A stretch of DNA of 64,000 bases from Primula veris (Eukaryota; Streptophyta; Magnoliopsida; Ericales; Primulaceae), in NCBI GenBank assembly GCA_963682055.1, contig OY821743.1:16031566-16095565 (forward strand), read 5' to 3'. Shown here in pieces: positions 14,308 to 24,474 of the stretch. Each line of letters begins with the position of its first letter. Positions within the stretch are counted from its first letter, which is position 1. The position numbers and the translations under genes are program-made. Below the pieces are notes generated by a model. It had not been told where the DNA came from. It searched no databases and saw only the letters and a list, made by a program, of their open reading frames with translations.

Positions 14308-15126
14308 ATGTTTTTCCTTCCGACATTTATTAAAACTTGACATTAAAAATAAAGGTGAATATGAAGAAGAAAAACTAGTTCATACATCAATTTCCATATA
14401 GATCTACTCATCCAATTTATTTTCCTTCAATTTTGAGAACTGAAAAATAAGAGATTAGTTTGGGCTCTAATTTTCACAACCATTCATAGTGACAGTTTTT
14501 TTTGGGTACAAATTCATAGTGACAGTTGATTGCTAGTATTAAAACCGTATACCATATTTAAGGTACCCATTATATTTCTGTTTTCAGCGCCCAAACAAAA
14601 CATCTTCATATGACAGACTATATTGATCCAAGTATCACATCGTGACCACACCAGCACACTAGCATACCATCGCAAATGAAGTGCATATCCGACTAGCACA
14701 CTAGCTTTAAATTTGAGGGTAGAAAGCATGTTAAACGATGATAGTTTATTCTAAAAAGTGATGTTACGAGAACTGTATAGAAAACACAAGCTGTAGAACG
14801 AGAAAAGAGTAAGATCTAGAACAATGAGAAAAAAACTTTCAGTTGCCTGTCCTTTCCCGAAAGAATTTTTTAATTTTTCGACCAAAATTAATGATTCCAT
14901 AGGTCACCTTCGATGCGTAAAAATAGGGTTATATTTTTTATGGAACTTGGTAGAATCTGGTCAAAAAGGTCGATTCAAGATGTAAAATAAGATTTTAAAA
15001 AAAGAACTGCAAGTTTGAGCAATAACCATACTTGTTTTCGTATTTACTTTGCCGTAGGAGATTGCAAGTACTAAAGCCAACTAATTCAATCTTTTCCAAA
15101 CAAGAGAAAGACAAGAAAACAAGTAC

Positions 15127-15212
15127 CTGGGCATAGCAACATGCCACAAAATGAAGACTAAAAGTTGAATGCTTTTTGGTTCATGCATACTGTGTTGCAT
15201 AGGCTTTGCCTG
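15127..15212 (-). other. 86-base exon-like block, copy 3
   Basis: Same block and flanking splice signals as 4785-4870, but the frame that is open in the other copies carries a TGA soon after the TQYA motif. This argues against conserved protein coding, or marks the copy as dead. Confidence 0.3.
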
Positions 15213-15799
15213 CTACATGCACACAAAAAAAAAACAAATAATTAGACCAACTTACGTCAATCATGATATACATTACTTATAAAGATACAAACAAATAGCA
15301 ACATACACAAAATCTTAAACGTATCGCTTGATTTCCATCCACCCCCGGTACAGGTACGTTGCATACAAAATGAGGAAGTTATTATCATAAAATGGGAACA
15401 AAAAAGTCAATGAAAATAAAGAACAGAAGCACAGAGACATGAACTACCCATCCTAGGTGAGCACGCACGAGAAAATAATAAAAACATACATATATGCTTC
15501 GCTACTAAGATAATCAGTCATGTAAGGAGAGTGTAAGAAACATAATTAATATAGCTCGCAGCAGAATTACAAACAGACTGACAAGATTTAGATAAACTAA
15601 AAAGCTTTTACTTATAATGAACAATGTAGTTGCAATTAAATAACCCACAATCAATTAAAAAAGCTTCTACTTATAATGAACAAAGTTTTTAATTAATAAC
15701 AGTTTTCAAACTAAATCAAAGTAGTTCAACAAGAAACAGAAACCAGATGTAGATTAATTCACGTTGCAACAAAATTATCCCAAAATCAATCTGTAATAA

Positions 15800-16660
15800 A
15801 CTAGATCTAAAATATAATTAACTGCGGTTTCCAAAATCTATAATTTGGGTTTTGAGTAAAGCAGATCTAAATTATTTCACAAAAAAAAAAGGTAACCAAC
15901 AACTGATATCGATTCAGTCTATATAATCTCTAGAATAATAAGACCCATAAAATTATACAAATAAATATAGATGATAATTAAAGCAGCAGTTACATACCCA
16001 AAATCAATCGGTACCGAGTTATTAGGGTTTTGAATAAAACAGATCCGACTTATTTCACATAAAAATTTAACATAAGATGGAAAAAATCAATTCAATCTAA
16101 ATAAGGCTTGGAATAATCAGAGACCCATATACAAAATAAACATAAAATCGTATAAATTAATTGGGGTTTTGAAAACACTAGATTGAAATCTATCGGTAAA
16201 CGTTAATAAGGGTTTCAAAAAAAATGTATCTAATTACTTACTTTAAAGAAAAAGAGTAACAAGTAAAACTTTCAAAAACAAGATATAAGTAACAACTAAT
16301 TAAGGTTTTCAGTAGAGTAAATGTAACTTATTATTTCACACGGAAAAACGTAACCAAAGATAGAAAAAAATAATTTATAAGCCTTAGAATAATAAGGACT
16401 CATACAAAACACTAGATCGAAATCAATTGGTAAAAGAATCATACAAATCTAATTATTTTAAGCACCCAATATCAATCAGTATAAACTAATATGGGTTTTT
16501 GAATAAAGTAGATCTAACTTATTATTTCACATAAAACATAACAAAAGATAGAAATAATCGATTAAATCAATTAAAAAAACTCTAGAATAATTATACCCAC
16601 AAAAACAAACAGATATAATAAAGAGTAGTTTAACCTTATGAAAAACACTGATTATAATTA
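15800..16660. other. AT-rich sequence with faint repeats, no gene seen
   Basis: This stretch holds many short, diverged copies of motifs such as AATCAATCGGTA, ATTAGGGTTTTGAAT and AAAGCAGATCTAA. They resemble the end of the duplicated locus (2600-3000). No open frame or structured RNA is apparent. Confidence 0.5.
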
Positions 16661-16754
16661 CGATGTTGGGTCTCCACCGTATATATATTAAAACTATTAT
16701 TATACTAATTATAATATGTATATGTGTATTATTATACTATATATATACATATAT

Positions 16755-16775
16755 AGAGAGAGAGAGAGAGAGTCG
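16755..16775. repeat. (GA)n microsatellite
   Basis: A run of about ten GA units directly follows a short TA-rich stretch. Confidence 0.9.
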
Positions 16776-16911
16776 GTCAAATTGGGTTTGACCAACGGGC
16801 CCTATTAAATTAAAATTAAGTAGTCTCCAACTAATTTATAAATAATGCTGTTTCTATTCAGCACTGTTTGAAATCAGTTTTTTTTTTAAAATAGTACTAT
16901 AAATAAATATT

Positions 16912-17974
16912 GGAGTAGCTTTTAGGTAGACCCGTGCTAACACATAGTATTTCTTATGTGGTGTGGCAAACCAACCATTAGATGACATGTGGATAAAGTA
17001 TACCAAGTAAGTTAAAATTTAAAAGTATACCCAAAAAAACATAAATGGACAAGTTTCCTAACCAACAAGCACGTAATTATCATCCCATATACATGATATA
17101 ATTTATCAATTTTGGCTTTCAAATATTAATATTAGTATAAGTAAAAAGCTACATGTTAGACATTAATTGTGCCACAATATATTTTATATATCATGATATT
17201 ATAAAAATAAATTGGTTTAGTACTAAATGTATTATATCTTGTAACATACGATGCATTAAATATAATTTCTTTAATTAATATTATGTTCCGACAAATAAAA
17301 TATATTAAAATCATCAAAAAAAAAATTAATTTTAATTAATATTCAACTTTAGGGTAAACTTGGGTTTTGTAATATTATATTTGGGTTTTTAATGTGTTGT
17401 AATGTTTCGTAAAATCAAATATATTAAAATCATTAATTTTTTAATTAATATTTAAATTTAGGATAGTATTATAACTAGAGTTTTATAATATTATATTTGA
17501 GATTTATTGAGTTGTAAATTTAGTTTTAGTTTTAGTTTTCGAAATTATAATTACACAATTTTTGTTTAAGTTTTTTTTAATTCTTATATTTTATTTCACA
17601 CAAGTTTTCGATTACATAATAAGTCTTTTCTATATGAAAATATAAATTAAAAGAATTACAGCCTCATGATTTATCCTACGAGATAAATTAAAAAAAAACA
17701 TTATTTAATAAAACTTAAATTATTATTATATATTAAAAAAGAAAGTGAATCTTGATAATTTAGATCAAAGAATTTGATCTACGTCTGATGAGTTTTTTTT
17801 CAAAAATATAGGGAGGAGAGAGAAGTAATGTGAATATGAGAGTGATGGTTTTAATATGATATTTCAGTTGTATTTTGTTGATATATATAAATGACATGTG
17901 TATAGATATGATTGGTTTGCCACACCAAATAAGAAATCATATTAGGTAGACCGGGTCTACCTAAAAGTTACTCT
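16912..17974. mobile_element. Non-autonomous Mutator-like element (MITE-type), ~1.06 kb
   Basis: The two ends are imperfect inverted repeats. The left end reads CTTTTAGGTAGACCCG then GTGGTGTGGCAAACCAA, and the right end is its reverse complement with a few changes, extending through the ACATGTG motif about 95 bases in. The element is flanked by AATAAATATT(G) at 16902-16912 and 17975-17985, a 10-11-bp direct duplication. Long inverted ends with a 9-11-bp target duplication are typical of Mutator-like elements. The interior is AT-rich, holds an internal ~100-bp duplication (about 17281-17360 and 17400-17470) and has no transposase frame, so it would depend on an enzyme supplied elsewhere. Confidence 0.8.
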
Positions 17975-18027
17975 AATAAATATTGAAAGAAAATTTGTTG
18001 GGCAATGTTTGGCATCAGAGCAATTTT

Positions 18028-18107
18028 TATCTTATAACTGAATTATACATAAGGCATCTGTCCTGTATATCTTATAACTGAATTATACATAAGGCATCTG
18101 TCCTGTA
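18028..18107. repeat. 40-bp perfect tandem duplication
   Basis: Two identical copies begin with TATCTTATAACTGAATTAT and end in CATCTGTCCTGTA, with no spacer. The lack of divergence suggests a recent event. Confidence 0.9.
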
Positions 18108-18134
18108 ATAAATGCCTACTTTCAGGTATATTAC

Positions 18135-18421
18135 AATTTGAGGACGGATTGTAAAATGGGGTAAATTTTGTATGGTTACCTTATTATCTACAACTTAATT
18201 AACGATTAATCCATAAAACTGAAACTAATTAATTATTTGTCCATTTCTCCTAACTAACCAATAAAAATGAAAAAATTCTAGAAAATAAAATTGGAAAAAA
18301 TTAAAAAAAAATCCAAAAAAACATAAAAGAGGCAAAACTCTGAAAAACAAGAATAAAATTTTAAAAATTCCAAAAAATCAAAAAAAAATCCTAAAAAATT
18401 TAAAATCAACAAAAATTTTAA
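18135..18421 (-). repeat. End fragment of the low-complexity repeat family
   Basis: The reverse complement of this stretch matches 30040-30330 nearly throughout, including GGTTAGTTAGGA, TTAATTAGTTTCAGTTTTAT and the GTAAATTTT outer end. It is therefore a second, inverted copy of one end of the element at 28185-30330. Its inner side is joined directly to the broken integrase of the retroelement at about 18421. Confidence 0.7.
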
Positions 18422-19105
18422 TTATTTGTCGCATCGTTGGACGTATGCATCGGCGTCTCGCTTGATATAGGGCCACCAATATCCTTGGGTCACTGCCTTG
18501 TTTGCAAGGGATCGCCCTTTGATGTGTGCTCCGCAGGATCTTTCGTGGATTTCCTCCAAGACCGGCAGTTGTAGCTCGGTCGGGACGCACAGTAGATGTG
18601 GTCCCCGGTAACTGGATTTGTATAGTTTATCGTCCTCGGATAGCCAGAAGCGAGGAGCTTTTCTTGTAATTTTCAGCGCTTTTATCTTGTCGACCGGAAG
18701 CGTTCCACTTCGCAGATAATGGGTCATGTCCTCCATCCATCCTAGTTCGTACTGTATCGATGTCACCCGGTTTACCCTTTTTATTATGCTCGGGGTCGGC
18801 AGTAGTTCCACTGTGATCGACCGGGTGTCGGTCAATGTTAATGTCGAGGCTAGGGTGGCCAATGCATCAGCATGTGCATTCTCGGTGCGATTGATTCTTA
18901 CTAACTCGCACTGTTCGAAGGTGGCCATCAAGCTTTGGACTTTTTCTTGGTAGAGGATCATTCTATCATCTTTCGCTTGGTACTCGCCGATGGCTTGATT
19001 GACGATGAGCATGGAGTCTGAGCTTGCAATTAAGTGGGAGCATCCGAAGGACCGGGCAATAAGCATGCCATTTATCATGGCCTCGTATTCTGCCTCATTG
19101 TTGGT
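18422..19105 (-). pseudogene. Second RNase H end plus truncated integrase
   Basis: This continues the same frame after the TGA at 19106-19108. It begins with NNEAEYEA, carries the catalytic E and D residues of the second RNase H (EAEYEA, SSDSMLIVNQ, NAHADALA) and runs into the HHCC zinc-binding motif of integrase (H-ERSCGAH, then C-DK). It stops at the junction with the low-complexity repeat before any D,D-35-E core. Without the core the element cannot integrate on its own. Confidence 0.85.
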
Positions 19106-19108
19106 AGC

Positions 19109-21403
19109 TCAGAAGCCCAGTTTTATGCTTTTTTCGATGATTGCTCCCTCTCTAGACTTTAGGACGATCCCTGCTCCTGATCCGTCCTTGGTGGCTGATC
19201 CGTCGACATGTATCTGCCAGTGTGATTGTAGAGAGAGTGCCAAAGGCTCGTCATAGCCTTCGGTGAATTCTGCGACGAAATCGGCCAGGACTTGTCCCTT
19301 TATGGCATGGCGGGGTGCGAACTCGATATGAAATTGGGATAGCTCGACCCCCCAGGCGGCAACTCGGCCGCTAATGTCCGTCCGTCGAAGTGACTCTTTA
19401 ATATGAAATTTTGTGTATACCCGGACCTGATGAGCTATGAAATAGTGTGGCAACTTTCTGGTTGCGACGACCAATGCCAGACACAGCTTTTCCAAGGGTA
19501 AATAACGTGTTTCGGCTTCGACCAGAGTCTTGCTGACGAAGTAGATCGAAAATTGTTCGCGACCTTCTTCTCTTAGGATAACTGCGCTCACAGCTGTAGT
19601 GGAAACTGCTAGGTAGCATGCCAGAATGTCTCCTTTGTTCGGCCTTACTAGCAGTGGCAGTGTCCTCAAGTACTCTTTGAGATTGTTGAATGAGACTTCA
19701 CATTCCGGGTCCCAGACGAATTTTCTATCCTTCTTGAGTGATTCGAAAAATGGCCGTCCCTTATCTGCGGATCGGCTAATGAACCTGCTCAGCGCGGCCA
19801 TCATTCCCGTGAGCTCTTCTACCTGTTTCTTATTCTTGGGCGCTGCTAGGTTTCGTAGAGCCGTTATTTGATCGGGATTAGCCTCTATTCCTCGTCGGCT
19901 AACCATATGCCCCAAGAATTTCCCTTTGCTGATGCCAAATGCACACTTGCTCGCATTGAGTTTCAGTTTGTGCTCGCCCAGCGTTCGGAAAACGTCCCTG
20001 ACATCTTGAAGGTGGGATGTGGCTTTTTCGCTCTTGACGACCATGTCGTCTATGTATACCTCCATCGTCTTCCCTATATGATCTCGACATACCCTTGTTA
20101 TCATCCTTTGGTATGTTGCTCCTGCATTGCGTAGGCCGAACGGCATTACCGTATAGCAATAATTTCCCAAAGGTGAGATAAACGAAGTCTTTTCTTGATC
20201 TTCGCGGGCGAGGGGAATTTGATGGTATCCTGAATATGCGTCAAGGAAGGTCATCCGTTCTGCCCCCGCAGTTGCGTCCACCAGTTGATCAATCCTTGAA
20301 AGGGGAAAGTGGTCCCTCGGACAGGCTTTGTTGAGGTTTGTGAAGTCTATACATACTCTCTCCTTTCTGTTCTTCTTAGGGACGACGACCGGTTTGGACA
20401 ACCATTTTGGATAGTAAACCTCTCTTATGGCTCCAGCCTCCAATAACTTTTGTACTTCAGCGATTATAGCTGCTCTATGCTGTACAGACACTTTCCTGCT
20501 CCTCTGTGCTATCGGCTTGTACTCGGTGTTTACACTTAGGTGGTGGCATGCTGTATTGGGGTCTAGGCCCGGTATATCTTTAGGACTCCAGGCGAATTTA
20601 TCAGTGTTGTTGAGAAGGAATGCTTTCAACTCCTCGGATTCTTGTTTTGGAAGGTTATCGCCGAGGAGGAAGTAATGCTCCTCGTCCATATCTGGTATAT
20701 ACACCTTCCTGAGTGTCTCTCCTACTTGTTCTTCGACAACCCTTTCGGCTTTGGATATTTGGTTGATCAGCTTCTTTGTGCTGGTGGGTTGTTCCACAGT
20801 GCTTCGTTGTTTTTGGAGAGTCGCGGTGATGTCCTCGCAGCGTCTTGAATCTTCTTGACATCCTCTGGCTGTCTCGATCGCTCCCCTATCATTTGGGTAT
20901 TTGACCTTTTGGTGATAGGTAGAGGGTATGGCCTTCATGGCATGTAACCAAGGTCGGCCCAATATTGCGTTGTGCCCGGAGTGGTCGTCGACCACTAAGA
21001 ACTCCACGGGAACCGACATGGACCCTGTTGTGACGCTGAGGACGATCTTACCCAACGGTTTGGTCGTTTCGGAGATGAATCCGATCAGTGTGACATCGGT
21101 AGGTTGTAGATCTTGCAGCTTGAGTTCCATCTTGTCGAAGAGCTCCTTGTACATGATATCACAAGAGGCTCCTTGGTCGACAAGTACCCTGCTGACTGTG
21201 TCTAGGCCGATTTGAACACGGAGGTTAATGGCGTCTCCGTGGGGGTAAATCACCCCTTCTTCGTCAAGATCCGAGAAAGAAATGGGCGGATGTCGTCGTG
21301 GTGTGCATTGTCGTTTAGAGGTCGACGCCTGTGATGTCTTGGCTACTTGGCCAAAGTGGGACAGCTGCCGTTGTCGTGATCGTTCCCCGCCTGGGCCCTT
21401 GGG
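19109..21403 (-). CDS. Retrotransposon pol: protease, reverse transcriptase, RNase H
   Basis: This frame is open directly after the gag TGA. Counting from a possible GTG at 21253, the aspartic protease active site is DQGAS at about residue 26, and the reverse transcriptase spans about 270-460 with catalytic YIDDM at 400-404. The connected RNase H follows at about 535-650. A second RNase H begins near residue 688 (DGSATKDGSGAG) and is cut by a TGA at 19106-19108. The protein would copy element RNA into DNA. All reverse transcriptase core motifs that I can see (PKKNRKERVCIDF, MPFGLRNAGATYQ, YIDDM) are intact, so inactivation looks recent. Confidence 0.9.
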   Translation of the reverse strand, partial: PKGPGGERSRQRQLSHFGQVAKTSQASTSKRQCTPRRHPPISFSDLDEEGVIYPHGDAINLRVQIGLDTVSRVLVDQGASCDIMYKELFDKMELKLQDLQPTDVTLIGFISETTKPLGKIVLSVTTGSMSVPVEFLVVDDHSGHNAILGRPWLHAMKAIPSTYHQKVKYPNDRGAIETARGCQEDSRRCEDITATLQKQRSTVEQPTSTKKLINQISKAERVVEEQVGETLRKVYIPDMDEEHYFLLGDNLPKQESEELKAFLLNNTDKFAWSPKDIPGLDPNTACHHLSVNTEYKPIAQRSRKVSVQHRAAIIAEVQKLLEAGAIREVYYPKWLSKPVVVPKKNRKERVCIDFTNLNKACPRDHFPLSRIDQLVDATAGAERMTFLDAYSGYHQIPLAREDQEKTSFISPLGNYCYTVMPFGLRNAGATYQRMITRVCRDHIGKTMEVYIDDMVVKSEKATSHLQDVRDVFRTLGEHKLKLNASKCAFGISKGKFLGHMVSRRGIEANPDQITALRNLAAPKNKKQVEELTGMMAALSRFISRSADKGRPFFESLKKDRKFVWDPECEVSFNNLKEYLRTLPLLVRPNKGDILACYLAVSTTAVSAVILREEGREQFSIYFVSKTLVEAETRYLPLEKLCLALVVATRKLPHYFIAHQVRVYTKFHIKESLRRTDISGRVAAWGVELSQFHIEFAPRHAIKGQVLADFVAEFTEGYDEPLALSLQSHWQIHVDGSATKDGSGAGIVLKSREGAIIEKSIKLGF

Positions 21404-23407
21404 TCATGACATATGAACGACGTTGATCGTTTTGCCTTGCCGGTTGTCAGATCCCTCGATGGCCAGTTGTTTGCCTTTATTCCCAGCTCCTTTGATGAAC
21501 TTGGCTAGGTATCCTGCATCGCCCCACTGGTTCATTCTCCATCGCAGGTTACGGCAATACTCAGTGAGATGGCCGTGATCCTCGTGATATGCGCAGAAGA
21601 GCTTGGAATCTCTCTGATTGGGGGGAGAGATGATCGGTTGTGGTCGGGAATACCAACTTTCCCTGCATATATCCTTGAGGATATCTTCAACAGATAGGTT
21701 GAAAGTGTATCGCAGCTCGACCGGTCCGAAAGTGTTTCGGTGTTCCCTCTCTTGGGGCCGAACCTGTTGAAATGGCTTGGGTGGCATCGGGTAGGCGAGC
21801 TGGAGCGGTTTATGTTCATTGGTCGGTGTTGGGTATGCGATCTGGAGCGGTTTGGGCTCTAGTGCTCGTGGTCGCTCTACCCTGCTATGGACCTCGGGCT
21901 CTTTGCCCTTTCTGGTCTTTTGGAATGTTTCTTCCTGGTTATTCCTAACTCTTTTGCGACCCACCTGTGCCTCGCGGACCGACTCTCTTCTCGGTAGAGT
22001 TCGGTTGAGGAAACGCAGTTCGTCGTTTTTATCGGTGAGGTGGGTACAATAGGCTAGCAGGGATTCAGTGGTCGGGAAGTTTTTGCCTATGAACTTCCTT
22101 CTCGCCCAATAGCCATTAGGGATGGAATTGATAAAGTTTTGGATGGCTATATTATTGGCATATCGTGGAATCTGGTTTGCTACGTCGATAAAACGTATGC
22201 AGTAATCGTTGAGCCTTTCATTTGGCATCATTGTCATTTTAAGAAGGGTTTCGATACTAACCTTCTTTTTCCGATGAGCAGCGTATCGGGTGGAGTATGC
22301 TCTTAGCAATTCTGCCCGGTTTCTAATGGAGCCCCGTGGTAAGTTATGATACCATGACGAAGCCTCTTGACCCAAGCTGTTTTTGAAAAATTTGCACATC
22401 AGTGCATGGTCATCACTCCACAGTTCCATCTTCGTCTTGTAGTGCCTCAGATGGTCGATAGGGCAACTCTTCCCATCATAGAGCCTGAATTCGGGGATGA
22501 CGAATCCCATAGGATTGCGGTACAGCGTGATCTGTTCAGCACACGGGGTTTCTTGGCATACGTTCCAAGCCTGTTGGAACGCGTCATCCGTGACTTGGTA
22601 GGGGGGAGGGTGTCCTCCCTGATGTGGTGATGGGCCATATCCCTCCCCGATCCTGTATTCGGGATATCTATCGTCCTTCGTGTTTGTGTGGACACGTTCC
22701 ATATGAGTGTTCGGATGGACGATAGTTATTTGGACATTGCCCCCTTGGTGGGGGACTCTTGTATCGGGTCGCCGACCCGCTGCCTGCAGGGCGGCCCTGT
22801 AGGCAGAATCTTCCACTTCATGGCGTGGGTCCTTGTCGGGTTGGATAACTGGCAATACGATGCCGGCCGCTGTCATGGCCGTCATGCATGCCGCCAGCTG
22901 AGCTTGTAGCTGGGCGTAGTTCCTTTCATCGGCTAACGGAACAACATGTTGTACCTCCACCGTGGGTGGTGTAATCATCCTCGGAGAATTAGTCGGTAGT
23001 CGGGGCGACTGTCCGAGTACATGATCCTCGGGCATGCCAAACTGATGAGCTTCGTCCGTTTGTAAACGAGCACCGGAGTTGACCGAGGCTGTAGGCAAAG
23101 GGACTCTTGAGCTCGGCCCTGCTTGGGACCCGGTTAAACGTCTTCGTGCACGCCTTAATACGGGCACGCCTTGTTCGTCCTCCGAGGACGAAGGGTGTTC
23201 GTCGACAATCCCTTCGATGAAATGTCGGGGTGGTTCGACCGGTTGTTCTTGGTTGACGTAGGAGGTTGTTGGTTGGTTTCCGGATTGGATAGCTTCATAT
23301 CTGTCGCGGATGGCGAGTAGATCGTCGAGGTCTTGTTGGCTAATTTGCGTGTTTTGGTTATTGGTTTCTACTATCTCGGGATGGGTTTCCTCTACATTGG
23401 TAACCAT
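21404..23407 (-). CDS. Retrotransposon gag polyprotein
   Basis: A 667-residue capsid region of the gypsy element, starting at the first ATG after the primer-binding site. The N-terminal third is low in structure. The centre has the plant retrotransposon gag domain (WYHNLPRGSIRNRAELLRAY and onward through LNDYCIRFIDVANQI, about residues 330-430). Near the C-terminus is a zinc-knuckle-like CAYHEDHGHLTEYC motif expected to bind element RNA. It assembles cytoplasmic particles in active elements. It ends at a TGA after NVVHMS. The frame then runs on without a shift into the protease, so this stop divides what is one frame. Confidence 0.9.
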   Translation of the reverse strand: MVTNVEETHPEIVETNNQNTQISQQDLDDLLAIRDRYEAIQSGNQPTTSYVNQEQPVEPPRHFIEGIVDEHPSSSEDEQGVPVLRRARRRLTGSQAGPSSRVPLPTASVNSGARLQTDEAHQFGMPEDHVLGQSPRLPTNSPRMITPPTVEVQHVVPLADERNYAQLQAQLAACMTAMTAAGIVLPVIQPDKDPRHEVEDSAYRAALQAAGRRPDTRVPHQGGNVQITIVHPNTHMERVHTNTKDDRYPEYRIGEGYGPSPHQGGHPPPYQVTDDAFQQAWNVCQETPCAEQITLYRNPMGFVIPEFRLYDGKSCPIDHLRHYKTKMELWSDDHALMCKFFKNSLGQEASSWYHNLPRGSIRNRAELLRAYSTRYAAHRKKKVSIETLLKMTMMPNERLNDYCIRFIDVANQIPRYANNIAIQNFINSIPNGYWARRKFIGKNFPTTESLLAYCTHLTDKNDELRFLNRTLPRRESVREAQVGRKRVRNNQEETFQKTRKGKEPEVHSRVERPRALEPKPLQIAYPTPTNEHKPLQLAYPMPPKPFQQVRPQEREHRNTFGPVELRYTFNLSVEDILKDICRESWYSRPQPIISPPNQRDSKLFCAYHEDHGHLTEYCRNLRWRMNQWGDAGYLAKFIKGAGNKGKQLAIEGSDNRQGKTINVVHMS

Positions 23408-23468
23408 TGTCGCTCGTCTGGCAGAGTATTGGTATTCGAATTCTAAACTAGTTGGGAACTAGATGATT

Positions 23469-23484
23469 CCCGGAGACGGCGCCA
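23469..23484 (-). other. Primer-binding site (tRNA-Asp-like)
   Basis: The minus strand reads TGGCGCCGTCTCCGGG two bases after the LTR terminus. This complements the 3' end of plant tRNA-Asp (ending CCCGGCAACGGCGCCA) apart from two or three positions. This spacing and sequence are standard for plant Ty3/gypsy elements. Confidence 0.8.
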
Positions 23485-23486
23485 TT

Positions 23487-24054
23487 TGATAAAGCCATAA
23501 CTTTAGTCGGTCGCGTTAGGCTTTTCAACAATGATATAATGGTAAATCAACCGTGAATAAAGGATACTTCCTGATCTTTATTATTGCTCGGATTATTGTC
23601 CTTGTTCGGACTATTACATTTGCTTGGATTAGTATTTCGGTTTTACAATTATGCTCGATATGACTATTTAATCTCTCGTCTTGATCTTTCTCCTCTTTTA
23701 TTCGGTGCTCGGCTGTCTTTTCTCGGTTTATTTCTCGAAGTGATATGCTTTGGTTAGTTTCTCTCTTTTCTTAACTTCTCTCTATATTTTTTGGATAGAT
23801 TTTCCAGTCTTTTTCTAGGAGGGGTAGTTGGCTATTTATAGGCAACTGCGCCTTCTAGGATATTGACAAATGTCTTCATCCCAGTGATTTTTCAGACATG
23901 GGTCCCCATTTGATTGGGCTTGGGCTTTTGGTAGTAACACCTCAATTCCTATAAAAAGTATGAGATGACCCATTTAAGCGTTGGATACCCATTTATAAAG
24001 TGGGTTGATTATTACCCGAATAAAACATTCGGGTCTAATTTTTATGTTCTATCA
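23487..24054 (-). repeat. LTR of the gypsy element (5' LTR), 568 bp
   Basis: The boundaries are TG...CA on both strands, with TGATA/TATCA short inverted ends. One end is set by the primer-binding site two bases away, the other by the matching TGATAGAAC terminus. A TATAAATA box on the minus strand at about 23846-23853 is a plausible promoter for the element. No partner LTR is present at the 18.4-kb end. Confidence 0.8.
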
Positions 24055-24474
24055 GACAGATTATTCGGACATTAAATTTATAAAAACATGAAATGTTAGA
24101 AATATAAAATGAGTAATCAAATACAAATTAAACTGAAAGACCAAGGAGAAATTATTTTGCATTTTAAAGTAGTAAGAAATTCAGTTGGTATCTGAAAAAA
24201 TTGTAAAGCTGGATATTTTGGCCAACGTGTATACTAAACTTGGTATGTCCAAGTTACCCGGTTGGCTGACATGCATCCAAAAATTCTGACTGGTCCGGTG
24301 TATAAAAGCAATTTAGAGTAATTTAAAAAAAACAAAATCTTCGTTTTTCATACAAACCTATCTATATTCTTTTATACCCCACCCCGTATGAATATAAATC
24401 GATGAGTTAAAAGATATAAAGAGATTTTTTATTTTATTTTGAAATTGATATAAAGATATGTTTATACTTTATTA
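24055..24474. other. Spacer between LTR and MITE, no gene seen
   Basis: Unremarkable AT-rich sequence. No open frame, RNA gene or clear repeat was found. Confidence 0.5.

Larger units (their letters stand above)
1..15800. repeat. Segmentally duplicated locus (several interleaved copies)
   Basis: Long stretches recur in the same orientation with roughly 80-95% identity by eye. About 2540-3200 matches 13200-13870, with a shorter match near 15575-15690. About 3570-4400 matches 7880-8690 and 14020-14730. About 4780-5740 matches 9070-10320. About 5740-7150 matches 3900-5300, and 1330-2060 matches 10860-11580. The copies are broken by indels and by a further local duplication at 7411-7945. No long open reading frame is shared between copies. 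Splice-like junctions in two kinds of block suggest decayed or non-coding transcription units on the minus strand. I do not recognise a gene product, so this could be a duplicated lncRNA locus, a pseudogene cluster or a large non-autonomous element. Confidence 0.75.
18422..24054 (-). mobile_element. Truncated Ty3/gypsy LTR retrotransposon, Tat-type
   Basis: Reading on the minus strand, the order is LTR (24054-23487), primer-binding site, gag, protease, reverse transcriptase, RNase H, a second plant-type RNase H, and the zinc-binding start of integrase. The sequence then stops at 18422. The integrase catalytic core and the second LTR are missing. Gag and pol lie in one reading frame from 23407 to 18422, interrupted only by TGA at 21404-21406 and at 19106-19108. 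A second RNase H after the usual one is a known mark of the Tat/Ogre group. The GC content is clearly higher than in the flanks. No target duplication can be checked because one end is gone. Confidence 0.9.

Noticed and set aside
19398..23261. Many overlapping frames on both strands across the retroelement
   Set aside because: They are shadows of the GC-richer gag-pol frame, which alone contains the protease, reverse transcriptase and RNase H motifs.
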